DNA from: Eretmocerus hayati
Lineage: Eukaryota; Arthropoda; Insecta; Hymenoptera; Aphelinidae
DNA: 64,000 nt
Direction of reading: 5' to 3'
Assembly: GCA_029851415.1 (NCBI GenBank)
Contig: CM056741.1
Coordinates: forward strand, 144,510,522-144,574,521
Shown: positions 23,666 through 35,760 of the stretch, in pieces
Numbering within the stretch: position 1 is the first letter of the stretch
Layout of the letters: the number at the start of each line of letters is the position of its first letter
The notes under the pieces: generated by a model
The model's input: the letters and a program-made list of their open reading frames with translations, nothing else
Databases searched by the model: none
What the model was told of the DNA's origin: nothing
Position numbers and translations under genes: made by a program

Positions 23666-26600
23666 AAAAACAAACACAAAATGGGCAATAACAATGACTG
23701 GTCAACTCGTTTCAAACTTCGAATCATCAAAATTTTTATGAGAGACGTATTTTTGAGTTCCATGATCGCGGTGCACGGTGACCGTATCGGGTATTGCAGA
23801 TCTTTCACCTCTGCCCAAGCATCTCGTAATCCATAATATGATATCCATTTCGTCAGCGATTTCAAATATACAGAAGTTCCGAAGTAACAAAATTGCAAGT
23901 GGACTATTTTCGTGAGAGGCTCGAGTATTATCAGTTAGTCAAACACTCAGATTGGAAAAGTCATCATGAGACTTCCACATTGTGCCACAATAATTGTGGT
24001 CAGGCACCAGGCAAAATAACAAGATGCGAGGATGTATTATTCAACCTCGTGAATCCTTCATCTTTTGATCGTTCACTTGATAGAGAATTCCAATGTTTAA
24101 TTCGAGTACTCACTTTCTTCAGCATCGTGTATGGCGTAATTGGACTATTATGATAGTTATATTGCAAATAAATTGTTGCTGTCTTTAAAGTTACATGCAG
24201 CCGTAGCAAGAGAGATCGTTCAATAAAGTCTATTGAGGAAGTGGAGATTAATTTGCTCGTGCGGAGAAAATATTGATTTTACGTGAGTATAATTAAGATA
24301 GCCCGCAGCGGCACAAGTTTGAGTAGGCTACCTGCAATTTGCATCGACGATTTCACCGACATTAATATAATTGTCGACAGCGGAGTGGTGAAAGGTACTG
24401 CTGTAAAATGTCAAATTTTCACACCTGATCCGTGATGACGTAAAGATTAAAATAATGAAATCAATCTACACGGCTGATTTAGCGATAGAGCAACGATTAC
24501 ACTGAGGGATTTATCGCTCGATCTCACGCGGACAACCAGATATTAGCTCCATGAATGCTTTGATGTTCGTGATATAGCCTTTCAGAATCCACGAGCAACC
24601 TCGCGAGAGTACGTCAATCAATAATATGAGTAACACGATGAGTAGAGTTTGAGCGTGAAATTCAAAACCGTCGTGCAATTATGCCTTGAACACTACACGC
24701 CACAATTTTCGTCTAAAATATGGCAAGTTGGTCATTTTATGATGGTTATGAAGCGCGTTTGGATCCCGTGTTCGCATCGTGAACCTTAGATAAAATCAGA
24801 AGAAACTGACTGAAGCAGCCACCATACATGAACCTGCAACACGGTAATAATTCAGTTTTCCACTGAGCTGAGTGGAACTCATCTTGGAAAGCCAGCATCA
24901 GCATAGACAACGCTCGAGCTGACGCAGCTCGCTCTAACCTCTACGTAATTTATTGCGCTACCGCGTCTCACTGATCCATTCAATTAGCCACGGTACATTT
25001 GCAAGTGCAGCTCTTTTTTCAGTCCCCGCGAGCTCTGCTCTACTGCTTTGCTATGTAAATATACTCGATTTCGCCGCGTCGCATACGGAGCCAGTATTAG
25101 TAGTATGACTCGATCTTTCACGAGGGAGATTTTGCATTTGCTGCAAACTCGAGCAAAAACGAAAATCTTCTTTGGTGAGGTTCAAAAAAAGAAATTGTTC
25201 AAGAGAAAGAAGAAAGTTTCTGGCCTAATCACTGTGATCCATTGCAAAGTGTCTTTCTGAATACTTGAACAAACCACCCCATTAAAGTAGTTAAGAACTC
25301 TGCTTTCAAGTAAAGTATAGTGGTGGTCTTATTCACGTTCTCTCAGATTTCGTACTCTTAAATGACTCTGGGTCCTCTCATCAAACACCGTCATCTCTGA
25401 TAGTTATTGAGTTGAGCGACACTCTCTAGCAAACGAGATTACCTTAACTATTGGGACTGAACATGCGATAAGCGCTCTTATCTTTCGTCCGTGTGATTCT
25501 TATGGAAGGTAACCCTAGCGCCGCCATATTGGCGCTGCAGTCCCATTTAAATTAACACGGAGGTTTACTCCCAATACTGCAGAATTAGAATGATGGTCAT
25601 GGCCAAGGTCAATACCCGGATGATTTTGCAAGGTAGCGAATTTGCAATCTTTTTCAACAACCTGTTTCTCAATTCTGATTTTATGTCGAATCCGCAGCAA
25701 TGGTGACACAATGTGTCTCTCAAGCAGCGTCATCTCTCATTCCTCTCATTCAAAACCATCAGAGAGTCTGAACTAGTGAACCTTACCATTCACAATTGGT
25801 GTCACGGTTTTTTTCAAAAGTGAGTGATGTTAGCAAAGTTTGGGCCATGGATTCATTTTTCAATATAGCTTGTCATTCCACTAGGAGTTCGAGACGGTTA
25901 CACGGATTGTATTATACACCTGCGTCATCTGGTCTTTGTAGGATTCGATATAAGTATATTTCATTCGAAAACAATAGGCATTTTGGCGTTCCAAAGACGA
26001 AGAACAAAAAGGCAAGTATGATAAAAAATTATCGTCATTACAAAGCTCGCGCAACACTTGCTGAGCAAAAAAATTTGGACGGCTCGAGGCCATGCATCTA
26101 ATTCATATTTATCGAATGCAAATTCAGTGCGTTCGCAAAAAGTAGCGACGATGTAGTAGGGTAAGATATTCAAGGCTCTCCACAGCCACCAGCATCATCT
26201 TTATGATGATCAATTCACACTGCCCGAAAGCCAAGGCTCACCTAACGATTAGATTTTAGGGCAGGCTTCGATTCTTCTTCTCATCTCGAGCGTTTTCCTG
26301 CATTACTCAATGAATCAGACTTTTGTGAAGGATTTTCATGCACATTGTTGAGTGTAATTGTAGCCGTTGGTGTCCGCTTGCACGAGTAGAGTACACCCAT
26401 ACGAGGTCATTTTTCCATCAATGGAAGCTAATAGTGACAAATGGACGAGGCTCCGAGCTGTCTGCGGGATCTGGTAGAAGGCTATGAGTTTCATTCAACG
26501 ACTACATTGTCAGCACTCGCTTCATCAGCAACATGAAAGCTTCAATGCATTCCCGCTAGTCAACACTATAATGAAAATTTTGAGCTTCTGGTGAGTAACG

Positions 26601-29154
26601 GAACTTGATCTTCTCCGTTGGCTACTAACTGGGCCAGATCTACTGTACTATAATACCCAACAAAGAAGAGATTTCATAGCTCTCCCAGGACCATTCCACG
26701 GGAAGACAGGATGACTAAAAATACGATAAATTGCATCAAGTACCTGAACAAAATATATTCGAAATCTCTTGCTCTGGCAAACGTTGCTATTCAAGAGCGC
26801 TTACGACTTGACCTTTGAAACTCTGATTGAACTATTATTAGAGCGTCCCCGAAACCAACTACATCAGCTCGGAGCGTCACTTTTTTCTCGACGTCAGCTG
26901 CTGCTGCAGCGGTGTCTCATTCACAGCGCGACGTATGTGGTTCGGACAGCTGACGAGACATTTTGCTCGACAAAAAAAGAGCCAAGGAAAACAACACACG
27001 GTGTCTCTGCTGATCGATCGTTCTGGATTGGTCATCGAAGGAGCGCGCGAACCCGCTGGGGTGCGATTTGAGTTCAACAGGCATATGCAGTATCGCCATT
27101 CAGCGATCTTTATTAAATACGTGTGCTCGAGCGAACACTGTCTCATGGTGATCGATCATCATTCGAGCGATTGCGCATGGCCCAGTGATGCACCAAGACG
27201 TTGACTAACCTTCTACGAGGCTCGTGAGAAATCGGATCATAATGTTCGCTATCTCTGATGGCACTCGCTGGCTGGCAGTGGCCGTCCTGACGATGTATTC
27301 GTTTGAGAAAAGATCACTGACAAAATTAAAAGTCATGTTTGTAACAAGTAGACTCATCCACTCGATTAGATTCACTTTACTTGCAATGGAATGCCTGCGA
27401 TGATGTGTGAATGAATGCTGATCGCGAATGCAGAGCGAATGATCAAGATACATCACAAATCCAAATCAAGAGATTCCTTTCCTAAGAGTTACTTCTCCAC
27501 TTCCCTGTCTGATCGTGTGGTACATTAATCATTTGGTATTTTTTTCTGTGCCTGCTGACGCCACAATCAATCTCAATCTCCTTGTGAATTATTTAAAATC
27601 TCTGATGAAAAAGTTTGTTATGACAGTATTTGACGATGCATAAGTCGTTTTCAGTCACAATTGATTCATTTTGTTGAAGGGACTAAGACGGTGTGTGGTA
27701 TGCCAAGTTATCCACCACGCTAATATACGATTTAAGATGTGACCAGTGTTTGACAAAAACCTCAAAGTGATTGTGTAAATGAGACTCAAGGTGACAAACA
27801 TTATGACAACGATTCTATATGAATAGCCACGTTGCGATTCTAGTTTTTACGACGCTCGATCTTGCAAAAAAACGTTTGAATGCTTAATCTTGAATGATAG
27901 ACTGTACCCATGCACACGCAACCGTAGAATGAACAATCTTACTTAGGAACAGCAATAACGATGAAAATCGCAGACGAAAAATGATCACGGATATTTTATC
28001 CGTCTCCGCAAATCAGGTTTTATGCTCTTTTTGGGTATAATTAATGGCCCAATTTCAGACTCTGCTCCGACCGGTTTCGATGAGCATTCTAGTAATTAAT
28101 TGTCGAGCAATCAGCGTGATGTTCAGAGACATATCACCAATGCAAGGTAACTTGTTTCGCGCGCGATAGAGGTTTCCTGGATGAATATTCAATGCTAATC
28201 AGCTAAGCTAACGAAGACATGTCCACAGTTGTCGGTGTCATTGAGATCTGAGGTATACCGACTTATCTTCTTCTATCTACATTGTTGATTCATGACACGT
28301 AAAATAGCCATTAGTGTCGGTACACTGATCCTCCAAGCTCATACTGTGACACTGACCAGAGTGTGTTTGAGCGTTTCAGTATAACAGTTAAACGCTTTCA
28401 TTGACCCCTTTACACTCGCCCTCCTGCTTTCCCATCAATTTTCCCGTAAATCACCAGCTCTATCATTTCTTTAACATCACTGCGAGCACTGCAGGCTGTG
28501 TGACTATCTGTTTCATGTTACTGTGAGTCTACGACGACAAATGCGAGTTTTGCCGTGCTGACCGGGAGCAACGCCAAATTGCTATTTTCGAAAGGGGTCG
28601 AACACTGGTTTCGACTTTTGAGCAATTTGTTGAACTAATTTTGCTGACAAGAGCCAGGGCTCAATTATTGCACACACGATAAAGTTTTGAGTTGACGTGA
28701 CTCGTTAAATAAACACAGCAATAGAATTCTGATGATTCTGTAGTATGAATTATTTATTCCCATAACCACGAAATGAGAGCTAGATAGTTTTCGCTCAAAA
28801 TAAGAGACTCCATGCTACATATGGAATCGAAGAATTGAAGTATTTTGTCCAAGTTTGAAATTTACAAATTGACATGTTATTGAGTCAGTCTGATGTTTCA
28901 TGCATGAAAGGAGGACTTACAAACTGAATTCCTAGTTTCCCTGTGACTCGAGATTTGTGGTGAATTGGGTCAGTACTTCACTCGTATTCTCTATATGCCC
29001 GAAAAAAGATAAATACTTTGAAGTAGGAGAAAGTGGAGAAGAATACAGAATCATAAGGAAGAAAATGCCACGAGGTGTGTAGATATAAAATGTTGGAAAA
29101 TATTTTAGTGTACTTAAAAATCTTTCGAAGAATGGTATTTGCAATCTTGACTGG
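23666..29154. other. Unrecognised noncoding stretch
   Basis: No supportable gene. CpG-richer patches lie at about 24880-25110 and 26860-27200; the latter includes GCTGCTGCTGCAGCGG. No repeat or RNA gene recognised. Confidence 0.35.
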
Positions 29155-29383
29155 AAAGTTTTTGGTATAGCTCGCTGCTCTGTGTAAAAATGGGCACAAA
29201 TATTCCCTGGAGTTTGGATAAATCAGCACCTCGGCCCGAGCACGGATACTTCTCACACTGGGCACACTGGAGTGCTGCCCAGTCCGAGATTATGCCACGT
29301 TCTGTCCGAGCTGCTGATTTATCCAGATTCCAGGATAGATTTGTGCCCGTTTTTACAGAGCAGCGAACTATACCAGAAACTTT
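29155..29383. mobile_element. ~229-bp MITE-like element
   Basis: The left end (AAAGTTTTTGGTATAGCTCG, CTGCTCTG, GGGCACAAAT, GGATAAATCAGCA) is inverted at the right end over about 95 bp with few mismatches. The internal 40 bp are unrelated. No clean target duplication was found. A 110-codon frame crossing it is an artefact. Confidence 0.65.
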
Positions 29384-30734
29384 TCAAGGAAAATTGTTAC
29401 CAACTTGGGCTAGAATGGTCACTAATGATCAAGTAATGATTAATGATCAAGTTCAATGGACGAGTCAAATTGTAACCAGATGGGGATGTTCAGATTTTCT
29501 CCAAATCACGAGATATAGATGACAGTCTATCTAAATTTTCTGGGCATAGAAATTAATTCAATTATCGACTTCTCAAATCCATATAGTTCCAATTGCAGAG
29601 TCGCATAATTATCTTCCTCAGGGGATGCGACTTTGCGAAGATGAGCGGTAGGGTAAAAACTTTTGCACCATACCAAGTCGAGAGAAGTTATTGAAGAAAG
29701 TTAACAAATCGTTTCCACTAGTAAAAGATCGGAAGAGGCCAGATAAGACTAGTGAGACTGGTAAAGAGTTATAGATAGGCACGAAGTAGTTTTTGACGAT
29801 AATATCATCCTATTCGGTTCGGGAACATTAATTGTACAACGAGGATTAACACTGTAGCGGCTGCGAGGATATACGTCCACATTCTGACAAAAGCTCGCAC
29901 CGCCACACGGTACACAAGAGTTGGCTCGTGTTTTAGCGGAGCACGCATCGAATTGAGAACTTGGAGAATGTGAAATGGCTGCTAAAAAGCCACAACGGCA
30001 AAGTTTCTCTGTTTTCTTTACGCTACAGAGACGACGCAGCAACATCAACATGCAAGCTTTTTGTTGCTTGCAGCGGCGTGTGTGCCTAATTAGCAGCCGT
30101 AAAACGCTGCTCTATCCAGCACCTTGGACATTTTCCTTCTTTTCGAATCCACGCTCACTTGAGGTACTTTCGAAAAATCGCGGGTGTCGTCGTAACTCCT
30201 CCTTGATTCTCATGAGAGTACGTAAAGCAACCAGTGACTGGTTGGATCCTTCGTGAGCAAACGGTTCTTTTCTTTGGTCGTTTCTTCGGGAGCAAGAGCT
30301 GCAAGATTAACTCTGGCAAGATTCTTTGGAAAGAAACTCGAACGCGCAGAGAGAACCGAGGGCCAGATAAGAGACAAACGTACAGCGATCGCTCTTTGCC
30401 AAACAATTTCTCGGATTTGGCCTCCTCTTCCATTCTCCTCTGAGTTATTGTTCTTCATTTTTCTGATCGTAGATTGTTGTCCTCGACTCGCGATTCTTAT
30501 TCTTGGGGCTACTTACTTTGATTTCTCTGATTCACCGTTACATTGCGGCAAAATTTTCGGGTGAATTCCATATAGCAAACCTCGATTCAACGAAAAAGAA
30601 TCATTCGAAAATAAATAGCTTGGATCACTTTATTCAACAGATTCTCACGTACCAACTCCGTGGACTTGAGTATCCTCGTAGGTATCAAAAATGGTACTTT
30701 TCCAGAGTTCCAGTCCAAAAAAATTTCTATGCAA
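29384..30734. other. Unrecognised noncoding stretch with CpG-rich patch
   Basis: 29890-30440 is CpG-richer and holds several overlapping frames on both strands, none with a recognisable domain. Nothing else identified. Confidence 0.35.
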
Positions 30735-31745
30735 TTTTCCAATGTTTGGGTAACCGCACAGAACATGGGTCGCAACTTGTCCATGAGGTTCCCCGGTTCC
30801 GAGCAATTATTTCGACCTTTGGCTGCGGCTCTGGCCGAAAAGCACTTGCTCAGAAACAAACTAAGGTAAGTTTATCCAACTTGCGCCCATTATGCCGATC
30901 TCAGAAATGGGCACTCGTTGACCTTCCCGCATACTGTTTTTACTTTTGTTATGTTAAAATATGACAAAGTACGTAGTTTGCATCGACCTCGGATCATTTC
31001 TGCGTTTTCCAGAAAATTTAAAGCGATTTATCCATTTTTCGTGTTTGCATGGCTAAGAAATCACTGATGAGGAAATCGCGTTGACTAAAACTTTGTGCAA
31101 ATTTATTTTTGATTGACTAATCTGAACGTACTTTAGCGCATTCGATTCCTTGTCTCAAGACCTTCGATATTTATTTTGCTCTTCAGAGCTGCAAAACTCT
31201 GATTTGGTGGGATTTTATGTACAAAACACGGAGATGATGATTGGGTAAACGAAAAGGCCAACATCGGAGTGTACCCAACATGCCCCCATATGGTTATCTC
31301 GGAAAGGCGTGCAGCATGGCTCTTTTTACCACCCAGAACGTGTTGACCACACCAAAATAGGTCGGAAACGATGTCTTGGGCCAGCTAAAAGCTACAAATG
31401 TCACTGCACGGTGATCAAAACGGATCAAAGCGATTTTATTCACTCCATCGTCGATTTACATTGTTTTAAGTGATGGGGTCAAGTTGGGTACACACTTTTG
31501 TAAACTCTCAAAAATCACTTTTTGGGAGAATTCAAACAGTTTGGCTCCACTTCATCCAAATTGGACGTATCTTAGCTCATTTTAAAGGTCTTGAGACAAG
31601 CTTCAAAATGAGTTAAAGTGCGTTGGAAAATATTGAGATGTACCAGAGTTATTAAGGAAATGGGGCTTGATGGGGCAAGTTGGGTACACTTACCTTGAAA
31701 CCCCCTAAATTCGGTGTGAAATGTACTAATTCGTTGGAATCAAGA
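30735..31745. repeat. Hairpin repeat copy 1, split by a TIR element
   Basis: 30735-30862 matches the reverse complement of the hairpin at 42732-42875: ATGTTTGGGT, CGCAAC, CATGAGGTTCCCC, GAGCAATTATTTCGACC, and a loop ending CGGCTCTGGCCGAAAA. The second arm stops at 30862 where a TIR element begins, and resumes after it at 31697-31735 (CCCTAAATTCGGTGTGAAAT). The split shows the TIR element inserted into an existing hairpin repeat. Confidence 0.6.
30863..31696. mobile_element. Non-autonomous TIR element, copy 2
   Basis: Ends AAGGTAAGTTTATCCAACTT and AAGTTGGGTACACTTACCTT. Internally it is the reverse orientation of copy 1: CATGCCCCCATATGGTTATC at about 31280 corresponds to the GATAACCGTATGGGGGCATG block of copy 1. 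It sits inside a hairpin repeat. GAAAC occurs close to both sides, so a 4-bp AAAC duplication is possible if the ends are one base longer than written here. Confidence 0.7.
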
Positions 31746-31746
31746 A

Positions 31747-32925
31747 AACTATTTTCGATACGAGGGTGGGAAGTTTGGTTTTGCTTTTCGAGTGATTGTT
31801 TTCGGCCCGAGCCTTGGCAAGGGTCGAAATTCAATCACGAGTAAAGCAAAAAACTTCGCACCCGAGTGTCGAAATACGTTTTTCGCGCGACTGGGTGTAC
31901 GAAAAACGTAGAGATGCACGATATTTCGATATAATATCGATATTGAAATCGATATCGAGTTGATATCGTCATCGATATCAGCCTCCTTACTGAAGCCACT
32001 CGATATCGATACGAATGGGGAAGATATATCGTGAATATCGGAATATCGGCCTCGCGCTTCAGCGTAGGTGATTGAGTCATGATGGATTCATTGTAAAATG
32101 TCGAATCATTGATTTATTTTTTACATTATTCATCAGCAATTTCACATATCTCTTTACTCAAGTGACATCTTTTTACCAGGAATTTTATTTCCTTGCTTCA
32201 TTTGGATTTTTCTCTCGACTTTTCTAGCGTGATACCGATTCTTTCCGGACCTTAGCAGATTCCGATCCTTTCATCATTCGTGTCTCTCGAATACACAAAA
32301 TAAGTTGTGAAAGGAATTTTACTTGGTCTACCATTCCCTTCATTACTCATTCCAGACATGATGATACTGACTACTTTGCATTGACAATTTTACACTGAAA
32401 ATTTTGATCCGAAAGTGTTCCAAGAAAATAATTTGACTTAGGTTATTAGAGAGGTTACTATTTATGAACAATATCAAAATAGTCTGTTACAAAATAGTTC
32501 GAATCGATGGCGAATGCGCGGTCAAAATCGGAGTCATTCATACTTTGGTGCCTATTAGATGATTAAGAAACTCATAGAAAGAAAATTTCCGGCATGGATG
32601 TTCCAAACATAAGGGAAGGTTGAACGTATCTTTTTGGACATGAGCCCATGATCTCCGAATTCTACCATGAAATGCAACATCGAATCAAAATTATATGACT
32701 CCGCGATTTGTTGGGCAGATTTCAGATCTTACACACTCTTACATATTATTTGAGCAAAAGTCGATATTGGGGGCGCCAATATCGATGCGATATCGAATTT
32801 TTCGATTATTTCGATGTCGATATCGATATCTTTCTTCTCAATATCGTATTATATCGATATCGTGCAACTCTAGAAAAACGAGATCTGCCGTTATGCTTTA
32901 CGCACAGTCGAGTGAAAAAGTCCTT
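31747..32925. repeat. Hairpin repeat copy 2, split by a hAT-type element
   Basis: 31747-31908 plus 32873-32925 match, in inverted orientation, the uninterrupted copy at 49975-50182. Shared parts are ACTATTTTCGATxCGAGGG, GAAGTTTGGTTTTGCTTT, TTTTCGGCCCGAGCCTTGGC, GGGTCGAAATT, CGAAATACGTTTTTCG, and GCTTTACGCACAGTCGA. The inserted DNA between the halves is the hAT-type element. Confidence 0.7.
31909..32872. mobile_element. hAT-type non-autonomous transposon (964 bp)
   Basis: TIRs: TAGAGATGCACGATATTTCG at the left and CGATATCGTGCAACTCTA at the right (inverted TAGAGTTGCACGATATCG). Both flanks carry the identical 8 bp GAAAAACG (31901-31908 and 32873-32880). An 8-bp target duplication with a TAGAG/CAGxG-type TIR is the hallmark of the hAT superfamily. 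Subterminal regions are packed with CGATAT palindromes. No transposase domain (BED finger, hATC) is seen in the AT-rich interior, so it depends on an enzyme supplied elsewhere. Confidence 0.85.
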
Positions 32926-34789
32926 CTCAGCATGTTTTCGAATGCTTGCCAAATTGTTAGTGCAGGAACACAATATCTAAGAGGTTACGTTTTCTACGTT
33001 CTAACATTAATTTCATGGTCTAAAAAAACCCTGCATTCTGCATATTCGAATTTGAAACTAACAAGTTACTGAAAAATGCTCAAAATTTATTTGGCTCGAC
33101 ATACTTATATGGCTGCTATCACTTTCCTCTTATGATTTCAAAAAATCCCGATTCCGTGGAAAATAGCCAGACAGATCAAATTGCAGAGATCATTTTAAGG
33201 TCAAATTACAAGCAAAATGCAAATATAAGCTATGGAAATGGAGAACCTCGAAGTGATAGCGAGCGACACGCATCAGGCGTCAGTCGCGAAAAGTACTGCC
33301 CTTCGCAGGTAATTGCGGCACACAGGGAACAGCTATCAAGATCATTCAAAAGACATTCGCCGCGCAAACTATACTGCATTTCTCGCTTTGCCAGCGCACT
33401 TCCGACTCGGCGTATCTTCATCTTTTTTTCTTGCTCGTCTGAAGGCATCATCATCACGCAAATGCAACTCGCCCCCGACAAACTCCCCCTGCCGCGTTAT
33501 GCTGTATGCATACATAAAAATATGTACTGCACCCGTTCACTGTTCAGTCGGGGCATTTCTCACGGAGTACCATGGCGGCGGTGCGAACTTCCTGGCGGAC
33601 TAGTTTTCATGGGAGTCAGAGTATATAGCTGCTGCGGCTGCACCTGCCCCCGCGCTCTGATGTTGATCCACGGGTATAACATTTATCCATGCTCGCACAG
33701 AGGTCGATCCAGTCGACGGATAGCTTTGTTTTCCGCTCGCGCAATTCCGTTTTGCTCGCTCTGTGGTCTCGATACGCTCCGTTTATGTAGATCTCTTGGG
33801 AAGAAGAGTAAAAGAACCGCTGCTGTGCATTTTTTCTCTCGCTTACAGCATACGATACGATATAATACACTGCATTAGATCTGCAGGGGTAAGCTCGGAA
33901 AGAGCGCTCGCGATTTTATTTATACGCGCACCGGTAGTGCACTTGCGTTGTCTCGATTTTCTTTTCGCGCGACGATATAGCATGACGAGCTGAGAAAGAG
34001 AGAGAGAAGTTCTCTGATGTGGTGGGATTCCATCATATTTATGGCTGTATGCAGAGCAAAGCTTGTACGAGAGCTGAGTCGCTCACCGACACCCAGCGTA
34101 CGAAGAGACGCTTCCGCAAAGCTCAGACGGTGTATCATGCTGACTGCAGATGAAATCTCTCAGCTATCATTTCCCGCAAGTTATAACGGAGATACACGCG
34201 AGAGTGGGTGCCCTCCGAGAGATAAACACGTATAACGTAACTCTTGGATCGAGGAGAACTCTCGGATAGCGCTGAAAGAGATTGCTGGGATAAAAATTTT
34301 GAAACATATCCTCTCATCATCTGTTGAAGAAATTTGAATGTGCTTCAAACTATTCCCAAAAGTCTAAGATGGAAGTTCCGGACTTCACCGAGTGAGATGA
34401 CCGGAATCTCGATTTGATACTAGATTCATATGGATTTTTTCATTACGGCCAAGATTCAAAGCAGTCGATTTATTAATGGCCACATTTTACTAGTTTTTAA
34501 TAAGTCTGCATAATCTTCATTCGATCCCCAACAAGGGGTGTTTGAATGATTCCCCTTTTCTATTTCTGAAATTCTGTACTTCCTAAAGTTTTCCACCTCT
34601 TTCAAAATTCTGTATTCTCTAAATTTCGTATGAGAAAAAATGAATGAATGAGACAAAACCAATATTTTAACCCTGACGTATTGATACAGTGTAATCAGGG
34701 CTCTTGGCAAAAAGGAAACTTATTATGAATAACCACAAATAAATTTTGTCCAAAACAAAAGATGATGATTTGGCCGTACCAAAATTTAC
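32926..34789. other. Noncoding stretch, CpG-rich in the middle
   Basis: 33240-34260 is CpG-rich and holds the longest ATG frame of the window outside repeats (33132-33878, 248 codons). Its composition (Cys/Arg/Ser-rich, no domain) reads like chance coding in a GC-richer patch. It could be a regulatory island. Nothing else recognised. Confidence 0.3.
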
Positions 34790-34806
34790 GGGGGGGGGGG
34801 GGGGGG
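34790..34806. repeat. G17 homopolymer
   Basis: Seventeen consecutive G residues on the plus strand. It is G-quadruplex-prone and error-prone in sequencing. Other runs are C16 at 7292-7307 and G10 at 43059-43068. Confidence 0.9.
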
Positions 34807-34982
34807 AAAGGAAACGACGAAACAAAGCCTACATTCAACGGGAGCATCCACGCGAATTCAAATTCCTCGCGTATACCGGAAGCCAGAGTAACAATTATGA
34901 ACTACACTGCATTTGACTGACAGCTTCCTCTCACAAATTCATATCTATTCAAATTTTTTTTCATTTGCGATCCGTATATAAG

Positions 34983-35760
34983 AGGTAAGTTAACCCAACA
35001 AGCCCGCCCCCCTTCCTTAAGCCGTTTTGCCAATAATTTGGTCCCACTTCAGTATTTTTCAATGTACTTCGTCACATTTTTTGAAGCTTCTTCCAAGACC
35101 TTCAAAATGAGCTATAGCTACCGTATACGGTAGGTTCAATTCTGACCCAGCGAAGCCGAACTCTTGATTTCTCCAACAATTGATGTAAAATTCGGCGGGA
35201 GTAAAAGTGGGTATAAAGTAATTTTCAACCATTTTTATCGGCGTGCAACCACATTTGGAGCTTTCTGGCGGTCCCAACCATTTCCGACCTATTTTGAAGC
35301 GATGAATACGTTCTGAATGGTAGAAAAAAAGTCTTACTGCACACCCTTTTGAGATAACAGTATGGGGATATGTTGGGTACACACCAATTTTGTCCTTCAT
35401 TTTTGCGAATGTTCTCCGTATTTTGCTCATAGAATCGTTTCAAACTCGAGTTTTGCAATTTTCGATAACCGATTTCGAAGGACTTGAAAAAAAGAATCGA
35501 ATGCGTTAAAGTTCGTCAAGGTTGAGTCGAACCAAAAATTTTGGTACTTGTTTTATTAAACGTAATTTCGTTGGCGATTTCTTGAGCGCGCAAACTTGAA
35601 AATTGCAAAAATTCACTTTATATTTTTTGGGAGACGAAAAAATTACCCGACGACAAGTCGGTCCAAATCATTAATCTCCTCATATTCTAACATAACATAA
35701 TCGTGAAAAAAATTGCGCGAAGGTCAACGAGTGCCCATTCCTAAGTTTGGCATGCCAACA
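34983..35760. mobile_element. Non-autonomous TIR element, copy 3 (right end degraded)
   Basis: Starts AGGTAAGTTAACCCAACAAG and follows copy 1 in the same orientation. Shared blocks include TTTCCGACCTATTTT, GAGATAACAGTATGGGGATA and GGTCAACGAGTGCCCATTC. The final CCTTACCTT terminus is not recognisable; similarity fades around 35760, so this is an old or truncated copy. Confidence 0.6.

Noticed and set aside
29190..29522. 110-codon plus-strand frame
   Set aside because: Mostly the inverted arms of a MITE-like element.
33132..33878. 248-codon ATG frame, plus strand
   Set aside because: No domain, membrane pattern or splice context; Cys/Arg/Ser-rich composition expected from a CpG-rich stretch with few stop codons.
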